Below are positions 33,647 through 44,462 of a stretch of 64,000 nt of DNA, piece after piece. The first letter of the stretch is position 1. Each line of letters begins with the position of its first letter. A program made the translations under genes and the position numbers. Below the pieces are notes generated by a model that was not told the origin of the DNA, did no database searches, and saw only the letters and a program-made list of their open reading frames with translations. The stretch is from Heliopora coerulea (lineage: Eukaryota; Cnidaria; Anthozoa; Scleralcyonacea; Helioporidae): assembly GCA_030142905.1 (NCBI GenBank), contig JASJOG010000008.1, positions 2,976,001 through 3,040,000 on the forward strand. The letters run 5' to 3'.

Positions 33647-36600
33647 ATGGCTGAAGAGTTTGCCATAGCCTTGTATGATTACCATTCTCAAAATGATGAG
33701 GAACTTTCAATCAAGAAAAGCGATAAACTGCTCATCTTGAACGACAGTGAAACATGGTGGCATGTTCAGAATGACAGACATCAGTCAGGACTTGTTCCTT
33801 CAAATTATCTTCAAAGACTTGACTCCAGTAGAGGAAAAAAGAACATTGTGCAGAAATTGTTTTCCAGAAAAGGTAGCAGCAGTGGTCTTCCGTCTGACCA
33901 CACTCCAGTGTCAGAATATGAATCTCCAGAGTATGTCTCCACAACCGACAGCCTGACTGATAAAGTGGAATGTGAAGCTATTGCTAAATATAATTACACT
34001 CCTGTTAGAGATGATGAGGTGGCACTTAATAAAGGAGATCGGGTTTATGTGTTAGAGAAGGAAGGGGATGGCTGGTGGAGGGGTGAAGCCAATGGAAAGA
34101 CAGGATGGTTTCCTTCAAATTACGTCGAAATTATTAAGAGTGAGAACAAAGGGAATGTCATATGCAAAGTACGTACTTTATATCCTTTTACGTCAAACAA
34201 TGTGGAGGAACTTAATTTTGAGAAAGATACACTTTTGGACATTATTGATCAGCCAAGAGATGATCCGGAGTGGTGGAAAGCCAGGAAGGAAGATGGCACT
34301 ATTGGTCTTGTTCCTAAAAATTATGTTAAAATACTTGATGGAAACCAAGCAGATCAAAAGCCCAGAAGTTCATCTAATTTTAGTGCTTCACGCGCTCCTG
34401 GGGCAAGTTCTGCGTCTGTTGTGGACAAGAATATTGTGAACAAAGATTGGTTTCATGGGAATATTTCTAGGCAGGAATGTGAACGGAATCTCAGTGCAGC
34501 CCGCGATGGAGACTTCCTACTTCGTGCCAGTGAAACTAAGGTAAATATTGAGGATATCCTTCACTTTTAAAGGGCATTGGCAAAGCTCCTTGTGGATTTT
34601 TCTAAGTATTTAAAATCCCGTCTCAATTCTTAATCTCCTGTTCTGTGCTGTGTTGCTGTTGCAGGATTATTTTTATTAACTATTTGCTACTCAGAACGCA
34701 ACAGGAGGTTTGAAAATTACAACAAGAAGTTGGAAACTTAGAAAAATTCAAAATGAACTCAGCAAATTTCCTTGGAAGATACTCGTTCTTTGGCTAGAAA
34801 TTTTTAGATACAGGAGCCAGTCACCGTGATTGGGAGAGAGGGAAGGGTGGAGAGTTCTTCAGGAGGGGCTCTGATGGAACTTATATACCCAGTGCAACTG
34901 GTGTCCAGAGCCTCAATTAGACACACCAGCTGACTTGGTATTGTACACCTTTTGCTGTTTATTACCAGAAAATATACTACCATTAACGCGAAAATACATT
35001 CATTATATTGAATCGACGTTCATTTACGCTTTTGTCATGTTCAGTAAAGTAACATCCATTAACAGCGATAAGCGACCATTTGCATGAAATGGCATTCGAT
35101 AGTGCCAACAGACGACCATTAACACCATTTTACTATACATTAGGAAGAATAAAATTTCAATTACGCACGACGTTTGTCCAGTATGTTGCATGGTTGATTT
35201 AAGATTGTATGAAATCTTATGAAATTTCGAACTGTTAACGAGCTTCAGTTCGCAGTTCTTTGCTGACACGCATCAACTTTCACGTCTTTGCTATTTAGGC
35301 TTTCATGCAGTACTGCTGCATACGTAAGCTTGGATCGCGAAATGTTTTTTGTTAAAGACGTGAAAGTTGGTGTGTGTTAGCAAAGTGCTGTACACTAAAG
35401 TTGGTGGACAACTTGAAATACACATGTCAGGAAAAATGTGATATGAAGAGCAAATGTTGAAATGACCGTTTAGTTGGATGAAGGCGATACCACGTAGAAA
35501 CGATGAGGCAAACTATCGAAATTTGGAAACAAACCGGTGAACGTATGCTTCCGATAAACAGATAAAAACCGTTTGTGCGATCAATTAAGACGTACTGTAC
35601 GCCCAACAAAGGAAGAATGGAATTACTCTTAAACCACTAAAGAACATAATATTTCGATGACTAAACATTTAGTCCTGACAATGGCTCTGCAGAGTACAAC
35701 CGTAGTTAGCAGAGCAAGAAATAGCAAAACAGTTTTCGACATATCGGAACTGTCGACATAATCGGAACTGTCCAGCCGAATTCAGTTCATTTACAAATCA
35801 TGATAGTTTCATTTCTCGATCTTGTGTGCATGTCGGGATTCCACAATCTAAAATCGACCCTGCAGTAGACTGGACAAATGCCTTTTGCGTAATTAAAAGC
35901 TTATTCTTCCAAATGAATAGTAAAGGTAGAATGGTATTAATGGTCGTCAGTTGGTGCGATTGAATGCCCTTTGATGCAAATAGTTGCTTATGGACGCTAA
36001 TTAATGCTACTTTTTTTTGTAAAAATCTTAATTGAACACGACAACAGTGTAAATGAATGTCGATTCAGTAAAATGAATGTATTTTCGTGTTAACGAGGCC
36101 CCTTCCACACGAATGCGTTTTCGTAGGAAAACGCATACTTTTTTATCCGTTTTAGCCTTCTGTCCACACGTGAACGATGAGTGGGTGGAGTCGTTTCCAC
36201 CAAAAACGGAGACTTTCGAAAACGCTTTTGAATGAGGAGACTTTTCAAAACGCTTCGTTTTCGTGTGGACAGACGAAATCGGAAACTTCTGAAAATGGTG
36301 TTGGACCAAGTTCTCTAACATAAAGACCACTATCGAGATCAAAGATTTTGATTGGCAAGACATGATTTAATTAACTCACCCATCGTTTACAGCATTGTCG
36401 TGTGGACAGGCAAATACGACACAAAAACGCTCGCGTAGACGCAATAATTTTGACGCGTTTTCAGTTAAATGAAAACGCATTTATTTGAAAACGTATACGT
36501 GTGGACGTAACGTGAGTTTGAGGTTGGCGTTAATGATAATATATTTTCTGGTATTGAACAGCAAAAAGTGTAATCGTTATTCAGAAAGCTCCCTTTGTTG

Positions 36601-37273
36601 ATTTGGAAGTGACAATTTGCAGAAAATGAGAGCATTGAATTTTTATTTTGAAGGTACAGATTTTGCGAAAATGTTGATGTAGGCTGCTTATCTTTATTAA
36701 AAATTTGAAGTATGCAGCGTTCATCTCTAAGTACATTAGAACACTGGTCAGATTATACTCTTAATCAATAACCAATACCATTCCATGAAAGACTTTGATT
36801 TTCACACGGATTACTCTTACAGGCTTGATATCCAGTTGACAAGGAATCCAAAATCCAAGGGCTTACGATGTAATATTGTTATTCGAGAAAACGCGGAAGT
36901 CTTACATTTATTGAATTTGAGTTCAGTTATTTGAAGACCTTGTTGTTAAGCAGTGGTCCGTCCAGGGAATCTAACCCGAATCTCAGATCTATATACTAGC
37001 ATGTCATTTTTTCTTAATGTCTTACTTTTCCTCTTTCTTTAGAGCGGTGATTTTTCCGTCTCAATGAAAGCACCAGATCGCATCAAACATTTCAGAATCA
37101 AGGCAATGAACAACGGAGGTTTTGGTATTGGTCAGCGCACGTTTTCCTCTTTGGATGAGCTCGTTGAGCATTATAGGAAGCTGCCTATATTTACTTGCGA
37201 AAATGGACAGAAAATGTACCTGGTTCGTGCCTATCCCAGGCAAGGTTATTTAAGAAATGGTATCCAACGTTGA
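33647..37273 (+). CDS. NCK: NCK-type SH2/SH3 adaptor protein (exons 33647-34540, 37043-37273)
   Basis: Cytoplasmic adaptor that links phosphotyrosine sites on receptors to actin regulators such as WASP and PAK. The spliced product is 374 residues, close to the ~377 of vertebrate NCK. SH3 domains lie at about residues 3-60 ([18 protein letters not shown]), 107-164 ([22 protein letters not shown]) and 171-231 ([22 protein letters not shown]). The SH2 domain spans ~268-360 ([13 protein letters not shown] with phosphotyrosine-binding Arg293). The ATG at 33647 lies two bases after an acceptor (CTTTATTCTTTTAG), so a 5' UTR exon lies upstream; the in-frame codons before it are intronic. Donor AAG|GTAAAT (34540/34541), acceptor TTTCTTTAG|AGC (37042/37043), phase 0. 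The SH2 is restored as [15 protein letters not shown], and the stop is at 37271-37273. Confidence 0.97.
34944..35167. repeat. palindromic MITE family A, left arm in NCK intron
   Basis: Begins TACACCTTTTGCTG and carries CAGAAAATATACTACCATTA, AACAGACGACCATTAACACC and AAATTTCAATTACGC, matching the left arm at 28994-29200. Its right arm is displaced to 35884-36572 by ~715 bp of inserted DNA. Confidence 0.85.
35259..35385. repeat. small inverted repeat (MITE-like)
   Basis: TTTGCTGACACGCATCAACT + TTCACGTCTTT pairs with AAAGACGTGAA + AGTTGGTGTGTGTTAGCAAA, with a ~65-bp centre containing GCAGTACTGC. It lies between the two arms of the family A copy. Confidence 0.7.
35884..36572. repeat. palindromic MITE family A, right arm, interrupted
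   Basis: Right-arm sequence from TTTTGCGTAATTAAAAG to TTTTCGTGTTAACG (36095). It is interrupted by a nested element and resumes at TGAGTTTGAGGTTGGCGTTA (~36513), ending in CAGCAAAAAGTGTA. Confidence 0.8.
36096..36512. repeat. nested MITE, ~417 bp
   Basis: The ends CCACACGAATGCGTTTTCG (left) and the complement of GTCCACACGTATACGTTTTC (right) are inverted. TAACG appears at both junctions (GTTAACG|A left, CG|TAACG|TGAG right), suggesting a 5-bp target duplication. Internally GCGTTTTCG/CGAAAACGC words recur many times. It interrupts a family A arm and so is younger than that copy. Confidence 0.7.
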
Positions 37274-38225
37274 GCCTTACGCATATCTTACTCTAGACCC
37301 TCAGAAGACTTTAACTCTTGTTGTTCCAATTAAAATTGAAATACCATTTGGTCCTTGCTGAATTTCAGGACGATGATACGCGTGATAATTTCGCAAGAAC
37401 TGTTGAATGTAGAGAAGTATTATGAATGTAACTGTAAACTCTGTATCGAGGTTTGTAAATCGTAATATTGCTTTAATGAATTGGGAAGACAGGTGTATCA
37501 AACCTTAGACCTGCCTGTAAAGTTTTTGAATTTGTTCAGCCTCAGGAACGTCGTACTCATGTTAGTAAATATAGGGAACTATTCACCTGATCATAGATCG
37601 AAACGGACATTTTCTAGTCTTGTTCAAAGGGCACCCGAAATGTTGCGACTAATTTGCAAGACAGAACAGAATTTAAGAGCGACTCATTGGTCAAGCTCGA
37701 AAAAGAGAGTAAAATAATTCCAGCAGGGATGGTAAGACACTCCAAGTACTATAAGGGGAGAGGGAGGCGTGTGTTGCAGAGATTTTTATTAAACTGCTTG
37801 TATGAACCGTGGGAAAAAAGTGTATGTGGTGTGTAGGAAGTCGTAATGAAGGAAGGAAATGAGGCTTTGAGACCAAACGTCAGCCAACCGTGGAAACCAT
37901 TTGACTACCACAGTATTGATGGGAAATAATTACTGTGTATGTGTATGACGGTGTGAGAAGAAAAGCCGAATAAGTTTAAACGTCTTCGCGGCTTTATGAA
38001 AAGTAAATCTTACGCGGTTTTGTGTCGGATCCATTTATTTTCGATCATTAAACTATGTAGAGTAAACTTTCGTAGTTCTTTTGTGTTTAGCTTGTTCTAC
38101 GGCTACTTAATATTAGAACGCAAGTAAATATCACGGAACATATCCATCACAAATTTTGTGGTGGTCGTTTGCAGTCAATAACTTGACGTTCATATGGCAA
38201 AGCTACAGAAGTCATGTTGGAGGTT

Positions 38226-38512
38226 TATACCTTTCGCTGTTCGTTACCAGAAAGTATACTATCATTAACGCCAATCTCAAACTCATTAACGCAAAAATAC
38301 ATTCATTTTATTCAATCGGCATTCATTAGCATAGATACACAACTATTTGCATCGAAAGGCATTCTATAACGCCAACAGACGACCATTAACACCATTCTAC
38401 TATACATTAGGGATAATGTCGATGGAATAAAATGAAAGTATTTTTGCGTTAATGAGTTTGAGTTTGACGTTAATGAAAGTATTTTGTCTGGTAATGAACA
38501 GCAAATGGTGTA
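38226..38512. repeat. palindromic MITE family A, shortened copy (287 bp)
   Basis: Left arm complete (TATACCTTTCGCTGTTCG ... ACCATTAACACCATTCTACT). The right arm is present only in its outer part (TCGATGGAATAAAATGAAAG ... GAACAGCAAATGGTGTA), so about 140 bp of the inner right arm is deleted. Confidence 0.85.
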
Positions 38513-38642
38513 ATACCGTAGGGACGTTTCGTTTTTTATTTGTCTAGGTTATTAGTGTTGAATGTCAATAGCGCTTTTCGAAAGCCCTTGCCAGAATTAA
38601 CTGATGTAAACGTAAAGCTTTCCTTGTAAACATGCTCTTTTA

Positions 38643-38832
38643 AGGGCTGTTTACGCGTGCGATTTTGTGCCTTGCGATTGACATCTTGGAGTATGTGTTT
38701 GACGGACGAGAGCGTCAAAGACAAACTGCAGCGAATCATAAGCGGATGTCTTGCAGCATCGACTATCGTGAGTTTGTTACATACACCAGGATGACAATCA
38801 TAACGTGCAACATCGCACGTGTAAACGGCCCT
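38643..38832. repeat. Harbinger-type MITE, 190 bp, TTA target duplication
   Basis: Ends AGGGCTGTTTACGCGTGCGA and the complement of AGGGCCGTTTACACGTGCGA, flanked by TTA at 38640-38642 and 38833-38835. A 3-bp TTA/TWA duplication is the PIF/Harbinger habit. A reversed partial copy is at 11038-11120 and a relative at 50476-50660. Confidence 0.75.
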
Positions 38833-40049
38833 TTAGTTGGTTTCATACCAACTTCCTTCTCTTCATACATATGAACAACAACGGGCAAGGTGGTTTGGTT
38901 ATATTTAGGAGGGGTTTCAATGACATAGTCACTCAGTATAGGTTAGTTACCTCAACCTCGATAACTACGTTGGTTATTAACCGAGGCAAGAAGCGCCGAA
39001 GTTGATAACCAACGTAGTTATGGAGGTTGTGGTGACTAAGCATAATGATGGCAGAGGCTTCATACAGAATGTAGTAGTGTAGTGCTATTTGATTTCAATG
39101 ATTAAAGATAAATTTGAATTTCATCGATCTGTTTTTTGTTGGGTTTTGTATGGCTAGATGACTAGGTAATGTCCCTGGGATATGTTATCCCTGGGGCATT
39201 AATTACGGGTTACTAAGTGAATTTGAGAACAGCGGTACATTTATTCATTTATTTATAAAATAAAGGATCTACGCTTGGTTGCATTTTAAATATTAAATAT
39301 AATATATCCCAGTAGTTCAAACAAATTTCCGGGTGATGAACGAAATCCCTTCGCTCACCGCACAAAGTATGGTACGATGGTCGATCGTTCGAGCAGATGA
39401 GGGTACTAACTTCGACGTGTTTGCGGCCCATTTACTTGGTTTAAGACAATGGAAACAAACTCTTACTTTGCGTTTTTGTGTTCACTGACCTTCAAAAAGT
39501 CGGTGCACACTATGCAGGTGACTTCTCCACTTAGTGGAGACCTTTTTGAACCAAATAAGTTACGGGAAGGAGCAAAGGCGCTTGGGAATGATAACGAGCC
39601 ATTTCCGTTTTATTTTGTTGGGATCACATGATTGAATGCGTTGTTTACGACTTTACATACGAAGAACGTATTAGTAGCTTGCGAAAGCGGCAATTATTAA
39701 TTATTTTGGCCTAAGATAAGTATTGTACCGCTTGTTCTAACACCCCAAACCGTTTTTCCCTATATCGTATTCTTGTAGATATCGTGCATCGAAGTACTTA
39801 CGGAACCATGGTGTTTACACTAATCATACTTGGATTAGGCATTATGTTGCGTAAAAAGGCCACTTAAAATCGAACAAATACGGATTGACATACTATGATA
39901 TCAGTATCGAAATACCTGCAGATCCGTAGTGTTTCCACTGATCATACTTCGATCAGGCGTCGTTTTACGTGAAAGTCACATAAAAATCAAACAAATATTT
40001 GTAAACCTAGCCATTGTGCTGGTGTTACCTGTGCTAAACCAAGCCCTTA

Positions 40050-40194
40050 AGCTGGTTTTCCACTTGCGAATAAATTCGCACAAATTGACTTTTTCTTTTG
40101 TCTCATGGGCTGTCGACTTTAACTAATGGGAAACCTATTCAATTTATACAAAATGTCGATTCGCGCGAATTTATTCGCAAGTGGAAAACCCGCT
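40050..40194. repeat. short palindromic MITE, 145 bp, TTA target duplication
   Basis: Ends AGCTGGTTTTCCACTTGCGA and the complement of AGCGGGTTTTCCACTTGCGA. The arms extend through ATAAATTCGC/GCGAATTTAT. TTA flanks both sides (40047-40049, 40195-40197). Non-coding. Confidence 0.8.
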
Positions 40195-40813
40195 TTAAGT
40201 AGTTATTACGAAAGCAAGCCATTGTGCCTCTAATTTAAGTTGTACTGTTGTACAATAAGTTGTAATACTGTTGTAATACTGTTGTACCTTACGATCTACG
40301 ACTTCAACTTGAACGACGTCCTTTAAAATTTTGGCATTTAAAAAAACCACGGCTTCTTGGCCATCATGCTTGATACACTTGTGGCTTGTTTTATGACTCC
40401 TAAAACTCTCCAATACTCCTAAAACGAATGCAGGCTCGGGTTGAGTTCAAACTTAACTAACAGCTTTTTCCACTTCGCGAACTGACGTCGTCCTTAAGAC
40501 GTGAAAATGGTCTGGGTGACGTATGTATAACGACGACGGTGTTGAAAATGCTCTGGAATATAAAATTATTCGCTCTCTTTGTTTTGCATGAAAAATTCTT
40601 TTGTTTAAAGAACGTCGTCGTTGAAGTTGACGTCGTTGATTGTAAGTATAGGATAAATACCGAGAACGGAGGCTTTTATCCGACTTAAAACACGATTAAA
40701 GAGGTTTTCATAAAGAAACTCCAGGGAATAGAGACTTCTAAGATGTAATATACATATATACAGGGTGTATTCAATTTTTTTTCTTTGATGTGGCAGAAAG
40801 TAGACGGTGATTG

Positions 40814-42507
40814 ATGGAAGACGACGAAAGTGATGACCAGATTTGGACAACGCAAAGCAGGTGTTCAAAAACTGTAAGTGTTGGTAATTTTAACGTGGCC
40901 ATTCAAAATGAAGTAGACTATGATGATGATAATGATGTCACGATTGGTAAGGAATTAGCAATTGTGAACTCTTCATCACGCGCACTCATCAGTGATTTAG
41001 CCTTGCAGGAAAGAATTAAGGACAGGGTTCCAAAAGCTACCATCGGCACCACGAACTGGGCTATCAGAGCGTGGGAGGAATGGAGAATGAAAAGGAATTC
41101 TGAAGATGTTAATTGGAACGATGAGTTTGCCCACGTTCCGAACGACATTGTCGCGATACCTGATATAGAACTCAACTACTGGCTGGCAAAATTTGTGGCT
41201 GAAGTTCGGAAGAAAGGAACTGGTGAGGTCTACTGCGGTAACACGTTATATCAAATAAGAGAAAACGGGCGACCAGAATTAAATGTTTTTGAACAACCTG
41301 AGTTCAAGCTCTTCCGAGATGGTTTAGATGCCGAAATGAAAAGACTTGTCTCAGAAGGCGTTGGGATGGAAGTGAAACAGGCCGAACCATTGAGCAGAGA
41401 GGAAGAAGATATTCTTTGGCGTAAACATTATCTTGGCGGAAGTAACCCTCGAGCTTTATTAGATACGATGGTGTTCTTACTAGGAAGATGCTTTGCATTA
41501 ACGGGAGGCAAAGAACATCGTGGACTAAAGTTTAAATAGCTGTCCTTGATCGAAGGTGCTGATGGCGCACCAGAGGAGTTATGTTACTGTTCTTTTGGCG
41601 AATAGAATAATAAGGGAGGACTAAAACATAGAAGGTACAAGCCAAAACGTATTGAGCACCATGCTAATGTGAACAATCCGTCCAGATGTGTTGTACAATT
41701 TTACAAACAATACTTGGCGAGATGGTAAGGTTGTTTTGATATCTGTATAAATTGGCCTCTTTAGCTTCGTATGTAAATTGTCCATTTCGGACGACGTGAT
41801 GTACGGTTTATCATTCTAATTACTATGCTAGGATGCGTATCTGAAGATCATTCAATATAAGAGAAAGAATTCCCCTGATTATCATTACGTGATCTGAAAT
41901 GGGTAAACAAATTTCAAAGCTAATGGAGACCATGTTACGTTGTTAATGTATTTTTAAATGTGCCCAAAGTATTTGGTGACTGAGTAATTGTCTGAATTTT
42001 TTTTCTTATAATAATCCAATGGTGAGTCTAAGTGGCCCATTCTATCTGCGCCCTAAAGCGAAGTATAGTGACGATGCTGGCGCCACATGGTATTTAAATG
42101 TGTCTGTCGGACATAATACGCTGGGAAATACCGTGAAAAGAGTGTGTAGAGATGCTGACATAACGGGAAACAAAACTAATCACTCTCTTTGAGCTACTAC
42201 AGCAACGCGAAGTTTGGATATGGGTATTCCGGAAAAGATGTTAATGGAAAGAACAGGACATCGTTCAGTTGATTCGTTGCTCCGCTATCAGCGACCATCT
42301 AAAGAACAAAAGGCAATGGTATCGCATGCTCTTGATGGTGGTAAGAGGTTGAGTGAAATGGGAAGTGAAGATATGCCAAGTTTGAAACGGTCGTGTGTTG
42401 CACAGAACGAAGAAAAGGAGGGAAAAGAAGTTCCTATGGCGAGTCGCAATGGGAACGTTATTACTTTTCAAAACTGTACAATGAACATTAATAATTTTAA
42501 CGTCTAA
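40814..42507 (+). pseudogene. Crypton-type tyrosine recombinase (KIAA1958/ZMYM DUF3504-like) pseudogene
   Basis: The N-terminal 241 codons (40814-41539) are acidic, then show an NWAIRAWEEW ... LNYWLAKFVAEVRKK core-binding region, RENGRPELN, and the catalytic-box start LGRCFALTGGKEHRGLKFK. The first catalytic Arg expected in ALRGG-type motifs is Thr. Homology continues past TAG 41537-41539 and TAG 41603-41605 through RYKPKRIEHH. It then jumps over 41725-42032, which may be a real intron (GTAAGG donor; in-frame acceptor CTAAG), to GPFYLRPKAKYSDD, VGHNTL, KTNHSL, TGA (42190-42192) where the second catalytic Arg should be, ERTGHRSVDSLLRY with the His and nucleophilic Tyr, and a Lys-rich tail. Three nonsense codons and two lost catalytic Args mean no recombinase activity. 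Confidence 0.85.
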
Positions 42508-42596
42508 GTACTTCATATGATTTCATAAATGGTACGGGTTTAATAGTGTGGGTTAATTTTGTTGAGTAGTAAATATCTATAGCGAGTAATAAATTT

Positions 42597-42613
42597 AACA
42601 TCTACATCTACAT
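42597..42613 (-). repeat. LINE 3' tail microsatellite
   Basis: The minus-strand LINE fragment ends in short tandem ATGTAG units (AATGTAGATGTAGATGTT), the kind of tail seen in CR1-like elements instead of poly(A). Confidence 0.5.
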
Positions 42614-44107
42614 TTTATTAAGTGGGTAAAATCTATAGAGATATCACACCAACTATTTAAAACTAAAATATATATAACTATTTACAATCTGAAAGATTTT
42701 ACTATTTAATATGTATATCAAACAAATAAAAATAATCTATTCATGATTTACGAGGTAGCTTGATAGTTCAGACTTAAAAACCTCAAAGGAATTAGTCTCA
42801 ACAATCTCTGCTGGTAGGCTATTCCAATGTCTTATAGTTCTAGGAAAAAAAGGAATTAAAATATGTATTCTTAATGGCCTTGTCTTGCAAATATCTATAA
42901 TTATAGCTTGCACGAGTTCTGAGTTCAGTATTTGGATGGAGATAAGTACCAGTATCTATATCAATTTGTCCTCGGCTCATCTTATGCAATAAGACTAGCC
43001 GAGACATCGTTCTTCTTAACTCCAATGTAGACCATCCTAGCTGGGAAAGCATTTCGGTGACACTGGCTGTGGGGTGGTAGTTATTGCTACAAAACCGTGC
43101 GGCTTTTCTCTGGACTCTCTTAAGAGAAACAATGTCCTTTTGGAGATGTGGATCCCAAGCTTCATACGCATATTCTAGTTTTGGGTGCACAATAGTGGTG
43201 TAAGCAGTTTCCTTAACTTTCTTAGGACAATTCCAAAGGTTTCTTCTCATCATTCCTAAAACCCTGCTTGCTTTACTAGAGATAAAAGAGACATGCTTGG
43301 ACCACTTCAAATTGTCATTAAAGACGACTCCTAAGTATGAAGTAGATTCAACCTGCTCCAGTTCAACCCCACATAAAAAGTATACTCTCCTTGGTTGGTA
43401 CCTTCTTAGTGGAAATGCTAATAATTTTGCATTTAGAAGGATTGGTCACCGTCCTCCTCGTTTGAAATTGCACCGTATAACAAGGCATCGTCAGCGAAGA
43501 GCCTGATCGATGACTTCAAATTATCGGGCAAATCGTTCACATATAATAAGAACAATAGTGAACCTAACACAGTCCCCTGCGGTATCCCGGATATAACTTG
43601 GGTAGGGTTTGAGTGCTTACCATCACACACCACTGTTTGGGAACGGTTAGTTAAAAAAGGCTCAAACCAACAAAGCAGGGGTCCTCGAATGCCATAGTAC
43701 TGTAGCTTGGCAATAAGGCGTTTATGGGGAACTTTATCGAAGGCTTTGCTAAAGTCTAATACTGCAGCATGAATGGACTTATTGCCTTGGATAGTCTTGG
43801 TCATATCATGAATCGTCAGAATTAATTGTGTTACTGTAGATCGTCTTGCTCGAAAACCATGCTGTACATCCTTGAGAATCGCATACTGTTCGAAGTGTTT
43901 CATCACTTGACTATGAATGATGTGTTCAAGGACCTTTGATGATATGCTGGTTAATGAAATGGGTCTATAATTCGTAGGGTCTGATTTCTCCCCACTATTG
44001 TACACACCACATACATTAGCTTGTTTCCATCTAGATGGGACACCTCCAGTATCAATAGAAGTTTGGTAAATTGTTGCCAACATAGGACTGATTTCTACTG
44101 CTATTTC
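42598..44107 (-). mobile_element. CR1/L2-like non-LTR retrotransposon, 5'-truncated
   Basis: Carries the C-terminal part of a reverse transcriptase, a ~240-bp 3' UTR (42839-42598) and a microsatellite tail. It begins abruptly within the RT at ~44107, consistent with incomplete target-primed reverse transcription. No endonuclease domain remains. Confidence 0.8.
42840..44107 (-). pseudogene. non-LTR retrotransposon reverse transcriptase, broken
   Basis: The first open part (44083-43433) has NYRPISLTSI, HGFRARRSTVTQL, AVLDFSKAFDKVPH, SGIPQGTVLGSLLF and the catalytic FADD. Just after LLYG the frame ends. The next recognisable piece, NPSKCKI, comes without the ~25 residues usually between, so an internal deletion has removed them. 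A further shift leads into CGVELEQV and the 156-codon ORF 43310-42840 (KHVSFISSKASRVLGMMRRN, KRVQRKAARF), the thumb/C-terminal domain of CR1/L2-type elements. With the deletion and shifts it cannot give one protein. Confidence 0.85.
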
Positions 44108-44256
44108 TATTACGTTGTGATTTTGTTGTTTGTATTATAAAATATTTATTTTTGTTGTTTGTATTTTTTAGTCGACGTTTCAGGGATTATAAATATAGTC
44201 CCGGGGACTGTATATATAATCCCAGATACCTATGTAAAACAGCTAATCAGTACATT

Positions 44257-44434
44257 TTTGATGTATGTACAACTGGACAATGGACTTAGTTGCACTAAAT
44301 CTTTATTCTTAGTATTCAACTCAACATAAGCGACGGTTACTTTATTTATTTACCGTTCGATATATCCGCAAGCAGCTTTAACCGCCAAAAATCAACAACA
44401 AGATCGCACAGGTGGCCCGAGAATGTTGGCTACA
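44257..44434 (-). repeat. 3' LTR (178 bp)
   Basis: Begins (minus strand) TGTAGCCAACATTCTC and ends GTTGTACATACATCAAA. Differs from the other LTR at four positions with no indel. Confidence 0.93.
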
Positions 44435-44449
44435 ATACCCCCCTCCTAG
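44435..44449 (-). other. polypurine tract
   Basis: On the minus strand CTAGGAGGGGGGTAT lies directly before the 3' LTR, where the plus-strand primer of LTR elements is expected. Confidence 0.8.
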
Positions 44450-44462
44450 TGTATGGGCAAGG

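Larger units (their letters stand above)
34541..37042 (+). other. NCK intron inside the SH2 domain, colonised by MITEs
   Basis: The 2502-bp intron has consensus GTAAAT and CTTTAG ends. It holds a split copy of palindromic family A (34944-35167 and 35884-36572), a small inverted repeat in the loop region (35259-35385) and a nested MITE (36096-36512). If unspliced, the frame stops nine codons into the intron, inside the SH2. Confidence 0.9.
37274..40813. other. NCK 3' flank, no further gene
   Basis: Contains the NCK 3' UTR (an ATTAAA hexamer occurs at 37329-37334, unproven), the family A copy at 38226-38512 and MITEs at 38643-38832 and 40050-40194. Around 38935-39030 the words GGTTAGTTACCTCAACC / GGTTGTGGTGACTAAGC and TAACTACGTTGGTTA...TAACCAACGTAGTTA form a short palindrome. 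No supported coding region. Confidence 0.5.
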
